Assembly: GCF_028290785.1 (NCBI RefSeq)
Contig: NZ_JAQGJD010000068.1
Span: 1 to 39,184, forward strand
Direction: 5' to 3'
Source of the DNA: Tardiphaga sp.
Lineage (GTDB): Bacteria > Pseudomonadota > Alphaproteobacteria > Rhizobiales > Xanthobacteraceae
Length of the DNA: 39,184 nucleotides
A model generated the notes under the pieces. It saw nothing but the letters and a program-made list of their open reading frames with translations, searched no databases and had not been told where the DNA came from. Positions 24,733 through 33,321 of this stretch are shown here, one piece after another. The position numbers and the translations under genes are program-made. Numbering within the stretch: position 1 is the first letter of the stretch; the number at the start of each line of letters is the position of its first letter.

Positions 24733-25536
24733 CTACGGCACCCCGTAGCCGACGGGCGAGACCTGGGTGAGAACGCGTTCGCGCAGGATGGTTTTAAGGA
24801 CCCGCCAACCGTCCGGGATCGCGCGCAGGTTGCTGAGCCCGCTGATGCGCGGCGCCTCGAAGCTCGCCACCTCGACGATCTTGAGACGGTTCTTCAGGGC
24901 ACGCACGTTGATCAGGGTCTCGATCTCGAAGCCGTCGCAGTCGCACTTGAGGGTCTCGACGTGCCGCCTCCAGAACGCCATGTAGCCGTAGCAGAGGTCG
25001 GAGAAGGTGCCGCCGTACAGCAGCCGCACGGTCATCGTCAGGCCCCAGTTGCCGAGCATCCGGAACAGCGACATGTCGTCGGTGCCGGCGCCCTGCAGGA
25101 AGCGGGAGCCTTTGACCATGTCGGCGCCGGCCATCAGCCCGCCGACGAATAGGATGGCCTCGTCGGGCTCCATCGAGCCGTCGGCGTCGAGCATCACGAC
25201 GATGTCGCCGGTGGCGGCTTCGAATCCGGCCTTCAGCGCGGCTCCCTTGCCGCGGCGTGGCTCCATGACGATCTTGACGTCGGAGCGGAGGGCGCGGGCG
25301 ACGGCGACCGTGTCGTCGGTCGATCTGCCGTCGATGATCACCACCTCGTGCGCCCAGGCCGGGATCCGCGGCAGCAGATGCGGCAAGTTTTTGGCCTCGT
25401 TGAGCGTCGGGATGATGAAGCTTACGCGCGGCAGCGCCAGCGTGTGTGGCAGACCGTATTCACCCGGCGGGAAGTACAGGCCGGCGGATTGGCCTTGGGC
25501 TGACCGGAGGACGGAATGCGGGATGGGAGCGTTCAT
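24733..25536 (-). CDS. Glycosyltransferase family 2
   Basis: This 267-residue GT-A enzyme resembles polyprenyl-phosphate sugar synthases and EPS chain-building transferases. VSFIIPTLNEAKNLPHLLP marks the nucleotide-binding strand, VVIIDGRSTDDTV the second Asp, and VVMLDADGSMEPDE the metal-binding DxD. SRFLQGAGTDDMS and SDLCYGYMAFWRR are typical of the DPM/GtrB-like subgroup, although no C-terminal membrane helices follow. If it makes a lipid-phosphate sugar it could feed the GT-C-like protein in the same operon (inference). ATG 25536 overlaps the monooxygenase stop by four bases; a longer upstream frame is a read-through. Confidence 0.87.
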   Translation of the reverse strand: MNAPIPHSVLRSAQGQSAGLYFPPGEYGLPHTLALPRVSFIIPTLNEAKNLPHLLPRIPAWAHEVVIIDGRSTDDTVAVARALRSDVKIVMEPRRGKGAALKAGFEAATGDIVVMLDADGSMEPDEAILFVGGLMAGADMVKGSRFLQGAGTDDMSLFRMLGNWGLTMTVRLLYGGTFSDLCYGYMAFWRRHVETLKCDCDGFEIETLINVRALKNRLKIVEVASFEAPRISGLSNLRAIPDGWRVLKTILRERVLTQVSPVGYGVP

Positions 25537-26804
25537 GGGATCACCGGGCTGTAGTGGGGTTGAACATTGGTTGGGGTCGGATGGCGGCGAATCTCGCCCG
25601 ACAAATGCCGGGCGAGTTGGCGGGCGGCATGCTGCGCGCCGTACACGAAGCGGCACACAGGACCGAAGCTGTTAGCCGCCGCCGGACCGATGAAGTGCAG
25701 CCCGGGGACCGAGGTTTCGTATTGCGACGACAGCGTCGGAGACTTCTCGACCAGTCGCATCTGGCTCAGTATCTTGTGGTCCAGGAAGTCGAGCCGGTTC
25801 GCGTCGATGCTGTATCCGGTGGCGAAGATCACGTGATCGCAACGCAACGCGTGGCTCGCCCCGACCTGGTCGGTCAGGTCGAGCACGACCTGGTCGCCCT
25901 GCGTCCCGATCTTCCGCAGGTTCCTGCCAAGCCACAGCGGCACCTTGCCGACCACCCGGTCTCTGGCGAACGCGCTGCCGACCGGGCCCCACGCTTTGCC
26001 ATTGGCGATCTGCACCCGCCGGTCTTCCGGCAGCAGCCGGATTAGCTGCGGATACCTGGCGCAAGCGCCTATGGTCCAGCCCTGGCCGATGCCGCTCGTC
26101 GGCGCGGCCGTCCGCTCCAGCAGGGTGCGGGTCCGCGGACGGGCGGCGAAGTCCAGATGTGCCGCGCGTGCCACCAGCGAGACGGAAACTCCGCGTTCGC
26201 TGAGCATTGCTGCAAGGTCCGTCGCCGAAGAGCCGGAGCCGACCACTACCACCTCCTTGCCGTCGAGCGCGTCGAGCGGACCGTAGTCACCGCTGTGCGA
26301 GCGCATCTCGACCGGTAGCTGGGCGGCTTCCTGCGGCAGCCGGCGGAACGCCTGCAACCCGACCGCGACCACCACGCGGCGGGCAACGATCGTCTCCCCG
26401 TCGGAGAAGCGGGCGTGAAAGCCATCCGGACCGGGCTGCAGCGTGGCCAGCAGCTTGCGCTCGACGTGGGGCGCATGGAGGGCGCGGAAAGCTTCGGCGT
26501 ACTCCAGAAACCGCTCGATCGGCAGCGGCGTCAGCTCGTCGTGATAGGGCTGCGCCCGTTCGGCGCAGAACTTCTTGATGGTGGATGCGGACTCGGCGTC
26601 GGACAGATTGGTCGCCCAAGGATAGGACTTGAGCAGCATCCCCGGCGGCATGTTGGCCTTCCACGCACCCATCGGCTCGCCGAAGATCCGGTGCTCGACG
26701 CCGCACGCTCCGAGATGGGCCGCAAGCGACAGCCCGTAGGGACCGGCTCCAACAATGGCGACATCCACTGACACTGAGCCGGTCGGTCTGCTGCCCAAAG
26801 TCAT
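25533..26804 (-). CDS. FAD/NAD(P)-dependent monooxygenase-like oxidoreductase
   Basis: The protein has 423 residues and two dinucleotide-binding folds. VAIVGAGPYGLSLAA (16-30) binds FAD, VVVVGSGSSATDLAAM (185-200) would bind NADPH, and IFATGYSID is the ATG motif of flavin monooxygenases and ornithine-hydroxylase relatives. The text is closest to FMO-like proteins rather than Baeyer-Villiger enzymes. ATG 26804 is preceded by GGGAG; an upstream extension to 27002 lacks a good site. It is the first gene of the eight-gene minus operon, overlapping the GT2 by four bases. What it oxidises is unknown; an N- or S-oxidised substituent on the glycan or its precursor is one possibility. Confidence 0.78.
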   Translation of the reverse strand: MTLGSRPTGSVSVDVAIVGAGPYGLSLAAHLGACGVEHRIFGEPMGAWKANMPPGMLLKSYPWATNLSDAESASTIKKFCAERAQPYHDELTPLPIERFLEYAEAFRALHAPHVERKLLATLQPGPDGFHARFSDGETIVARRVVVAVGLQAFRRLPQEAAQLPVEMRSHSGDYGPLDALDGKEVVVVGSGSSATDLAAMLSERGVSVSLVARAAHLDFAARPRTRTLLERTAAPTSGIGQGWTIGACARYPQLIRLLPEDRRVQIANGKAWGPVGSAFARDRVVGKVPLWLGRNLRKIGTQGDQVVLDLTDQVGASHALRCDHVIFATGYSIDANRLDFLDHKILSQMRLVEKSPTLSSQYETSVPGLHFIGPAAANSFGPVCRFVYGAQHAARQLARHLSGEIRRHPTPTNVQPHYSPVIP

Positions 26805-27186
26805 CTGAAAACTCCCAGCCTGTACGCCGATGAAAGGGATGCTCCTGCGGTGGCAATGCGGGAGCTTCGATGGGTCGGAGCGCCTGCGGCCCGCGTCATC
26901 CTGTCTGAGGTCAATCTCGGATGGCCAAAGCTTCATCGAAGCGCGGTACCATTGGAAGCGCGATAGGTGGGTAGCCCTTCGGGGTTCGCTGCAGCGCCTC
27001 AACCGGTCGCGCGGGCCTGACGCGCCGGCCCGAAGGAGTAATCACGATGAACCGCGCCGCCCGCCGTGAGAGAGCTCACTGGGACCTTCACTTCCGGTCC
27101 ACCGCAGCCGAAGGTCGTCGGGCCGTCGCCCGATCGTGACGCGACGCCGCCTCCCATTCCGGCAGCAAAATCCGAGGAACGTCCCG
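26805..27186. other. Divergent promoter region between monooxygenase and acyltransferase genes
   Basis: This 382-base region should carry the main promoter of the eight-gene minus operon and that of the plus-strand acyltransferase gene. An inverted repeat CGGGCC/GGCCCG (27012-27017, 27027-27032) abuts a Shine-Dalgarno AAGGAG for a short ORF annotated separately. No sure promoter boxes were recognised. Confidence 0.4.
27047..27139 (+). CDS. Possible 30-residue leader ORF
   Basis: ATG 27047 follows AAGGAG (27033-27038) by eight bases, one of the best ribosome sites in the window. The 30-codon frame is Arg-rich (MNRAARRERAHWDLHF at its start) and stops 47 bases before the acyltransferase start. 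A GC hairpin lies directly upstream of the ribosome site. It could be a regulatory leader, a remnant or chance; no family is recognised. Confidence 0.3.
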   Translation: MNRAARRERAHWDLHFRSTAAEGRRAVARS

Positions 27187-28395
27187 ATGCCGCAGACATC
27201 GATGTCCCACGCTCCCGCCCGTCGCTTGCTGCAGACCGCGTTGCGCGCGATCACCGCTGACGGCACCGGAAGCTCCGATGCCGTCGATGTGCGGATCGAG
27301 CCGCTGCGGGATCTCGCTGCGACCGAAGCCGCGTGGCGGGATCTAGAGGCGCGCGCAGCCCCGTCCTTCTTCCTGTCCTGGCTGTGGATCGGAACGTGGT
27401 TGGCGCACCTGCCGAAGGACGTCAAACCGCATCTTCTGGTCGCCACAGCGCGCGACCGGATCGTCGGCATGGCCGTAGTATGCCGGCGCAAGGCGTGGCG
27501 CATCGGGCTCCGTCCGCGCGCGCGATGGTTGCTGCACGAAACTGGGGACCCCCACTTCGACCGGCTTTCGATCGAATACAACGGCATCCTTGCCGATCGC
27601 TCGGTGGCTGAAGCCGTCACCACTGCGTGTCTCAATAGCGCGGTCCGCCACCTCGGCCAGTCCGACCTGTTGGTGCTGTCGGGAATCACGGCGGATCTGG
27701 AAACCGTCGCATGCCGTAGCGCCGCTGACGCCGGACTGGTGGCCGAGGTTACGGAGGCCGACACCGCGCACTGGGTGGATTTCGTCGAGATGCGCCGTCT
27801 CCACAAGGACTACCGCGCCTCGCTTGGCCGCAATACCCGGCAGGCCGTCAGCCGGGCGCTGCGGCTCTACGGCGAGCGCGGGCCAGTCGAGCATCGCGTC
27901 ATGGAGACGGTCCCGGAGGCGCTGGCCGCATTCACCGAGCTCGCCGAACTCCACCGCGCGCGCTGGGGCCGCAAGGGCGCCTTCGCCAACCCCGCGTTCG
28001 GCCCGTTCCACGAGGACCTGATCGCACGTGGCGTCCCAACCGGCACTGTCCGAATTTCGCGCACCACGGTGGGCGGCCGGACCATCGGCGTGCTGTACAA
28101 TTTTGCACATGGCGGCGAGGTCCTGCATTACCAGAGCGGCTTCCTGTACGAAGAGGACGCCAAGCTGAAGCCAGGCGTGCTGAGCCACGTGTTGGCCATC
28201 GAGGACAGCTTCGCGCGGGGCGAGCTCGGCTACGACTTCATGGCGGGATCGGCCGGCCACAAATCGCGCCTCGCCAATGCCGAGCGTTCCCTGAAGTGGG
28301 TCGTGGTCGGCCGCAATTCGATCGAGCGCCGCATCGGAACGACGGTCCGTCACGCCAAGCGCGCTCTCGCCGAGCTCAGGAAGCCCGGCGAGTGA
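27187..28395 (+). CDS. CelD/BioF2-like GNAT acyltransferase
   Basis: The 402-residue protein belongs to the GNAT-fold group called CelD or BioF2-like, common in polysaccharide loci and thought to acylate glycans or their precursors. Markers are an N-terminal domain with PSFFLSWLWIGTWLAHLP, the basic helix DYRASLGRNTRQAVSRALRL, and the C-terminal GNAT core IGVLYNFAHGGEVLHYQSGF followed by YDFMAGSAGHKSRLANAERS. ATG 27187 is chosen because GAGGAACG lies about eight bases upstream; an in-frame GTG at 27136 is weaker. It is convergent with the next gene, 24 bases away, and divergent from the minus operon. Donor and acceptor are unknown. Confidence 0.8.
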   Translation: MPQTSMSHAPARRLLQTALRAITADGTGSSDAVDVRIEPLRDLAATEAAWRDLEARAAPSFFLSWLWIGTWLAHLPKDVKPHLLVATARDRIVGMAVVCRRKAWRIGLRPRARWLLHETGDPHFDRLSIEYNGILADRSVAEAVTTACLNSAVRHLGQSDLLVLSGITADLETVACRSAADAGLVAEVTEADTAHWVDFVEMRRLHKDYRASLGRNTRQAVSRALRLYGERGPVEHRVMETVPEALAAFTELAELHRARWGRKGAFANPAFGPFHEDLIARGVPTGTVRISRTTVGGRTIGVLYNFAHGGEVLHYQSGFLYEEDAKLKPGVLSHVLAIEDSFARGELGYDFMAGSAGHKSRLANAERSLKWVVVGRNSIERRIGTTVRHAKRALAELRKPGE

Positions 28396-28419
28396 AGCCG
28401 GACCGATGATGACGGCTAC

Positions 28420-29988
28420 CTAGACAGGCGCGGGCAGTCCGGTGACGGGATCGTTCGGAAGGACGAAGCCGGATGGCAGGCCGACCGGCTCGGCTGCGGG
28501 CAGCGGAACGTAGGAAATCGTCACTTCTTCAGAGTCGATTGTCCGAGCGAACAGATCGACCACCTCGATGCCGTCGCGGCGGTTGTAGGTATGGCAGCCA
28601 TACGGCCCGGCGCGGATGCGGCCGACCGCCGTCTGAACGAACTGGAAGGCGTCGAGCTCGTCGATCCGGCAGAACGTCACAGCGCAGCCGTAGCCACGAG
28701 CGCAATCCTGCACCGGACGCAGTATCTGTCCATCGCGCCGGATGAAGTCGCCGGCGGGACGACTAAGGGCCGCATCGAACAGCACCGGCCCTGCGCCGTG
28801 CGGCGTCCAATCACCGGTCAGGCTGTCGGCGCGGTAGATGTTCAGGACGTCCCACGATGATGACCGCCACAGCCGCTGGGCGGCAAAGAACCAGATGCCG
28901 GAGCCGTCCGGCAGCGGAGTGACGTCATAGTCTTCGACCCCGGTGGCCAGGTCGGCCTCCCGCTTCCAGCGGTAGGGAAACTCCTCCGCGCGGTACAGCG
29001 TGACCTTGCCCGACGCGCCCGCTTCCGGGATCATCCAGATCTGCCCCGCTTGCTCGAACACCATCGGATACGACAAATGATGCGGCTCCTCGATCACGAT
29101 TTCGGGTGGCCCGGCCACGCCGTGCCGATCCATCGGTACCACCGCGATGCAGCCCTTCTTCTTGGAATACAGGTACTGTTCGACGAAGATGAAACCGCGT
29201 CCGCGATGCCGGAAAGGGAATGGGTCGGCGAGATAGCTGCTGACGCCGCCAGTAAGGACGCGAAACCCGGCCTCGCCGCGGTCGAGCAGGCTGGCCCTGC
29301 CATCGAGCCGCCAACCGATCCGCCACGCCTTGCCCCCCTTCGCCAGGATACCGAGCAGACGGAGGGCTTTGGCCGCGACCGTAGCGCTCGCCCACGCCAA
29401 TGAGGACGCGGTCCCGAAACGGGTGTGGGCCGAAATCGGGGCCGCGGCATTGTCGACCGCGGTGCCGCGCTCCTCACGCATGGCCTTCAGGATCAGCCCG
29501 ACGGTGCACGACAGGGCGCCGTCGAGCGTGGCAGCGAACACCTCGCGGTCCTGGCTCGCCGGCCGGGCCGTCCACGGCCGTTGCGGGCGCGCCGTGTCGT
29601 GAAGTTCGACCAGTATCTCCCGCCTCTCCGTCAGCGCGGCCATGACGCCGATCTCGCCGGGGATGCCGTTGAACAGCGGCGTCAGCACGCGTCGTCCCGC
29701 CGGGGGCACTCCATCGCCGCCGAGATCGACCACCACGTCCGGCACGTCGCCCCCTTGCAGCGCGAGCGCGAGAATGGCCGGCTCCGCCGGCTCCGTGGCG
29801 CCGTCCCGTTCCAGCCGGTAGATCGTTCTTTCGAGGTCGAGCAACAGGCGGACCCCGAGCGGAAGCGGTCGGGAGTGCGTGGCGAACGTGCGCGATATCT
29901 CTTGGCCCGGCACAGCGGCAACCGCCTCCGCCAGCCATGCATGCCACCGGAACATTCTCGATCGGTCCAGATGAAGGCAGATTTGCAT
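28420..29988 (-). CDS. Protein with formyltransferase-like N-terminus and GINT1-like beta-propeller domain
   Basis: The 522-residue protein has two parts. Residues 1-200 (MQICLHLDRSRMFRWHAWL, PDVVVDLGGDG, TPLFNGIPGEIG) resemble the formyltransferase-like segment found in some bacterial glycan proteins. Residues about 225-500 carry blade-like repeats: LADPFPFRHRGRGFIFVE, HHLSYPMVFEQAGQIWMIPE, GVEDYDVTPLPDGSGIWFF and ILRPVQDCARGYGCAVTFC. These match, from memory, the N-terminal domain of plant glucosamine inositolphosphorylceramide transferase 1, a five-bladed propeller fold. Function in bacteria is unassigned; sugar binding or transfer is plausible in an EPS locus. It is transcribed alone, convergent to the acyltransferase. 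The start is the first ATG, with a weak GGAA upstream. Confidence 0.6.
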   Translation of the reverse strand: MQICLHLDRSRMFRWHAWLAEAVAAVPGQEISRTFATHSRPLPLGVRLLLDLERTIYRLERDGATEPAEPAILALALQGGDVPDVVVDLGGDGVPPAGRRVLTPLFNGIPGEIGVMAALTERREILVELHDTARPQRPWTARPASQDREVFAATLDGALSCTVGLILKAMREERGTAVDNAAAPISAHTRFGTASSLAWASATVAAKALRLLGILAKGGKAWRIGWRLDGRASLLDRGEAGFRVLTGGVSSYLADPFPFRHRGRGFIFVEQYLYSKKKGCIAVVPMDRHGVAGPPEIVIEEPHHLSYPMVFEQAGQIWMIPEAGASGKVTLYRAEEFPYRWKREADLATGVEDYDVTPLPDGSGIWFFAAQRLWRSSSWDVLNIYRADSLTGDWTPHGAGPVLFDAALSRPAGDFIRRDGQILRPVQDCARGYGCAVTFCRIDELDAFQFVQTAVGRIRAGPYGCHTYNRRDGIEVVDLFARTIDSEEVTISYVPLPAAEPVGLPSGFVLPNDPVTGLPAPV

Positions 29989-30512
29989 TTTCCGGGCTTA
30001 CCGTTCCGTTGGAAACATACTGAAACAGAAACTTCTGTTCGCCCACCGATCTAAAGAAGATGTTCCCGGATGCCGACTGCCCCGAGGGAGTAGTCCATCT
30101 GCGAAGTCGGGTAGTGCCTCACTTTGCCTTCCTGCTTTCGCCGGTCAGGCTGCCATGAGGGCGCTGGAGCATCGGTCCCCGATGGGATCGGCGGTTGCAC
30201 CGCAAAGCCGCTCCCCAAGTCCACTGCGGCCCCTTTTGTCCGTCACGTCTGCCGGACGTTGGCCCCTGACTCTTCACCCCGAAAGAGCACGGCGACCTGC
30301 AAAGGAGGACCCTCGCCGGAGTACCCCCTCTGGCCGACTGGTTCTGCGCGCTCCGCTGTAGTCAGCTTGGGCCCATAAACCAGTACCTGTCCGGGGCCGA
30401 GCGCGGATTTGCCTGGCCTTCGTGAAGACCTCCGGCACCGCCTTCACGCTCGACGGCAGGCCGTTCTACGTCGCGGGCGTCGCCGCCCGAAGTCAACCGG
30501 CCGGGAGACCCC
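29989..30512. other. Intergenic region with a GH5 gene remnant
   Basis: This 524-base gap separates the divergent GINT1-like and GT2 genes and should hold both promoters. Two similar words, GGGAGTAGTCC near 30090 and GGGTAGTGCC near 30109, lie about 20 bases apart. A short GH5-like coding fragment at 30416-30481 is annotated separately. No intact ORF was seen. Confidence 0.4.
30416..30481 (+). pseudogene. Remnant of a GH5 glycanase gene
   Basis: Twenty-two codons read AFVKTSGTAF then TLDGRPFYVAGV. The intact GH5 protein at 1027 reads AFVRASGTGF then AVDGKPFYVTGV at its mature N-terminus, so 15 of 22 residues are identical and most others conservative. Similarity stops abruptly at both ends: upstream there is no signal peptide and an in-frame TAG, and downstream the frame turns to unrelated Arg/Gly-rich sequence just before the GT2 start. 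This looks like the leftover of a deleted GH5 copy. Confidence 0.65.
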
Positions 30513-31529
30513 ATGACGGACATGATCGACGCCTCCATCGTGATCTGCGCGCATACCATCGACCGCTGGGACGACCTCAACCGGGCCGTCGCCTCGGTCC
30601 GCAGCCAGCGCCCGCCGCCGCGCGAGATCATCGTCGTCATCGACAACAACGAAGACCTGCGCGAGCGCGCCGCGCGCGAGATCGCGGCAGCGACCGTGCT
30701 CGCCAATGACGGGCCTGCCGGCCTGTCGGGCGCGCGCATGACCGGCGCCACGCATGCGGGCGGCATTGTCATCGCCTTCCTCGACGACGACGCCGTCGCC
30801 GAGCCCGGCTGGCTCGCCGCGCTGCTGGACGCCTACCGCGACCCTGCCGTGCTTGGCGCAGGAGGTCCGGTCGAGCCGCTCTGGCAGGCGCCGCGGCCGT
30901 CCTGGTTTCCCGACGAATTCCTCTGGGTGGTCGGCTGCACCTATGCCGGCATGCACGTCCACGAGGGCCGCATCCGCAATCCAGTCGGCGCCAACATGTC
31001 GGTACGGGCCGAAGTGCTGCGCAGCGCGGGCGGCTTCACCTCGGACCTCGGACGCCGCAAGCTCGGCTTCTCCGTAAGCGGCAAGGCCCGGATCGGCGGA
31101 AAGGCCGAAAGCTGCGAGGAGACCGAATTCTGCATCCGCACCGCGAGGCTTCACCCCGGAGGCTACTGGGCCTACCGGAGCGGCGCGCGGGTCCGCCACT
31201 GCGTGCCGGCCCAGCGCACCACCTGGAAATACTTCGTCCATCGTTGTCTCATCGAAGGCACCGCCAAGGCGGTGCTGAGCCGACTGACCGGCCCCGGGGA
31301 CGGACTCGGCGCGGAGGGCCGCTACGTCCGCGAGGTGCTGCCCCGCGCCTGGGCCCGCAACCTTTTCGCAGCAATCCGCGGCGATGCCGGCGCGCTCGGG
31401 CGGGCCGGCGCCATCGTCGCCGGCCTCGCGCTCACTGCCTTCGCCTACGCCCAGACCCGCCTCGGCGGAGTGGTCCACGCGCGGGCGGCAGGTGCCGCCG
31501 TCAGCGCCGAAGTGGGACGGGTCGGCTAG
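30513..31529 (+). CDS. Glycosyltransferase family 2
   Basis: This 338-residue GT-A enzyme likely adds a sugar to the EPS. It shows ASIVICAHTIDRWDDLNRAV at the N-terminus, EIIVVIDNNEDL, the metal site IAFLDDDAVAEPGWL and a catalytic acidic pair in ESCEETEFCIR. FLWVVGCTYAGM, NPVGANMSVRAEVL and an acceptor region near YWAYRSGARVRHCVP are typical of rhizobial EPS GT2 proteins. The last 60 residues (AGAIVAGLALTAFAYAQTRLG) may touch the membrane. ATG 30513 has GGGAG five to six bases upstream. One base separates its stop from the galE start, so the two are coupled. Confidence 0.87.
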   Translation: MTDMIDASIVICAHTIDRWDDLNRAVASVRSQRPPPREIIVVIDNNEDLRERAAREIAAATVLANDGPAGLSGARMTGATHAGGIVIAFLDDDAVAEPGWLAALLDAYRDPAVLGAGGPVEPLWQAPRPSWFPDEFLWVVGCTYAGMHVHEGRIRNPVGANMSVRAEVLRSAGGFTSDLGRRKLGFSVSGKARIGGKAESCEETEFCIRTARLHPGGYWAYRSGARVRHCVPAQRTTWKYFVHRCLIEGTAKAVLSRLTGPGDGLGAEGRYVREVLPRAWARNLFAAIRGDAGALGRAGAIVAGLALTAFAYAQTRLGGVVHARAAGAAVSAEVGRVG

Positions 31530-31530
31530 A

Positions 31531-32550
31531 ATGGGAAAACAAATGATCTTGCTGACCGGAGGCGCCGGCTACATCGGATCCCACGTCGCGGTCGCACTGA
31601 TCGAGGCCGGGCTCGACGTCGTCGTGCTCGACAACCTGTCCAACAGCAGTCCCGCCTCGCTGGAACGGGTGCAGTCGATCTGCGGCAGGCCGGTCGCCTT
31701 CCGGCAGGCCGACATCCGCGACGAGGAGGCGGTCCACGACGTCCTGAAGAGCTACGACGTGACCGCGGTAATCCATCTTGCCGGCCTCAAGGCGGTCGGC
31801 GAATCCAACGAGCGGCCGCTAAGCTACTACGACAACAATGTGCTCGGATCGATGCGGCTGCTGTCGGCAATGCAACGGGCCGGCGTCAAGACCATGGTGT
31901 TCAGTTCGTCCGCCACGGTCTACGGCGCCCCCTCCTATCTGCCGCTGGACGAGGCGCATTCGCTGGCGCCGACCAATCCGTACGGCCGCACCAAGTTTTT
32001 CATCGAAGAGATGCTCAGGGACCTGTACGCCTCCGACGGCGACTGGCGCATCGGCGTCCTGCGCTACTTCAATCCGGTCGGCGCCCACGAGAGCGGCTTC
32101 ATTGGCGAGAATCCGCTCGGGGTCCCGAACAACCTGCTGCCGTTCGTCGCCCAGGTGGCAGTCGGCAGGCGCGAGAAACTGACAGTATGGGGCTGCGACT
32201 ACCCGACGCCGGACGGGACCGGCGTGCGCGACTTTGTCCACGTTTGCGACCTGGCGGCTGGCCATCTCGGCGTCCTCAGGCATCTCAAGGCGCCGGGGCT
32301 CTTCACCGTCAACCTCGGGACTGGCGAAGGCAGCAGCGTGCTGCAGGTGATCCGGACCTTCGAGGCGGTCAGCGGCCGGACCGTCCCCTACGAGATTGGA
32401 AAGCGCCGGACTGGGGATGTCGCCGTCTGCTATGCCGATCCGGTCCTGGCGAGGAACGTGATGGGCTGGAAATCAACCCGCTCGCTGACGCAGATGTGCG
32501 CCGACCACTGGCGCTGGCAAACCATGAATCCGGCCGGCTACGGCGCTTGA
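31531..32550 (+). CDS. galE: UDP-glucose 4-epimerase, canonical GalE type
   Basis: GalE interconverts UDP-glucose and UDP-galactose. Its 339 residues match the E. coli enzyme length. ILLTGGAGYIGSHVAVALIE binds NAD, HLAGLKAVGESNERPLSYYDNN is near-standard for GalE, FSSSATVYG supplies the Ser/Thr, NPYGRTKFFIEEML the Tyr and Lys, and TPDGTGVRDFVHVCDLA the substrate loop. It differs clearly from the ExoB-like epimerase at 2467, so the locus has two non-identical epimerases. ATG 31531 lacks a strong ribosome site and begins one base after the GT2 stop, so re-initiation is likely. Confidence 0.9.
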   Translation: MGKQMILLTGGAGYIGSHVAVALIEAGLDVVVLDNLSNSSPASLERVQSICGRPVAFRQADIRDEEAVHDVLKSYDVTAVIHLAGLKAVGESNERPLSYYDNNVLGSMRLLSAMQRAGVKTMVFSSSATVYGAPSYLPLDEAHSLAPTNPYGRTKFFIEEMLRDLYASDGDWRIGVLRYFNPVGAHESGFIGENPLGVPNNLLPFVAQVAVGRREKLTVWGCDYPTPDGTGVRDFVHVCDLAAGHLGVLRHLKAPGLFTVNLGTGEGSSVLQVIRTFEAVSGRTVPYEIGKRRTGDVAVCYADPVLARNVMGWKSTRSLTQMCADHWRWQTMNPAGYGA

Positions 32551-32582
32551 ACTGCACCGCGCCCTGCGAAAGGAGACATCAC

Positions 32583-32855
32583 ATGGACCACGCAGCCGCC
32601 CACTGCCTCGATCTCGAGCCCGAGATCGCTTGGGACGGCGCCGTGCTCTTGGTATGGGCGCGCACAGCCCGCGGGCGAATCCGGTGCGAGATCCCTCGCG
32701 CGACGATCCACGCCGTTCCGCCTTTCGACGACGCCCTCAGCCGCGAGATCGCGCGCGATCGCGTCGAGATCGTCAACCGAATGCGGCCGGCGTTGTTACG
32801 CAAAGTCGCGGCGACCAACGGCATCGTGATCCGAGTGAATCTGGACGACCTGTAG
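32583..32855 (+). CDS. Small DUF1488-like protein
   Basis: The 90-residue product has no signal peptide or membrane helix. It reads as two beta-strand segments (EIAWDGAVLLVWARTARGRIRC shown from EIAWDG to RIRC) and a helix-rich half, IVNRMRPALLRKVAATNG. This resembles DUF1488 proteins of Rhizobiales, whose function is unknown. AAGGAG lies about nine bases before ATG 32583, strong support for expression. It follows galE after 32 bases and may be the last gene of that unit. Confidence 0.6.
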   Translation: MDHAAAHCLDLEPEIAWDGAVLLVWARTARGRIRCEIPRATIHAVPPFDDALSREIARDRVEIVNRMRPALLRKVAATNGIVIRVNLDDL

Positions 32856-33321
32856 CGGGCCCTTCTGGCCGGGACGAAGGCGCGCGAAAGGCCGTCGTCG
32901 CATTGGATCGCGGACGGCACCAAATTGAATGGGTGCCGCACCAGACGCGCGCTGCTTGCTGCGGGATTTTCACTGGTAGCGCTTCTCTGCACCATTTTCA
33001 TTCGCTGCAGATAGTCAAGCACCTAACCAACTCCGCCGCGGCCATACGAGAGAACACGGACCAGATGCTCAAGCGCCGCTATCGACGATAGTATGGTCAT
33101 GGGGACCGTCTGAAAGAGGCGACAGCTACTGGCAGCCTAGCGGCGCGCAATGGCACGATCTCCTGATCGTGGGAGCTACACCTTAAGGGGATGATTGATA
33201 CTTCCCTGCTACTGCGCAGCCGCCAGTCCTGGCATGACAGATCGCGAAGGACGTGCCCCGCCCACGAATTCGCCTCGATTTTTTGAATCCTTCGCTTGCG
33301 TCCTGCAATCGGGAGATACCC
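32856..33321. other. Intergenic region, no feature recognised
   Basis: This 466-base gap separates the DUF1488-like gene from the 64-residue protein gene. Short frames exist on both strands but none has a good start site or a familiar sequence. No hairpin with a T-run was found. Confidence 0.3.

Noticed and set aside
14924-30327. Shared word GGAGTACCCC at 14924-14933 and 30318-30327
   Set aside because: A ten-base match between a few kilobases of spacer DNA is expected by chance, and no symmetry or conserved spacing to starts supports it.
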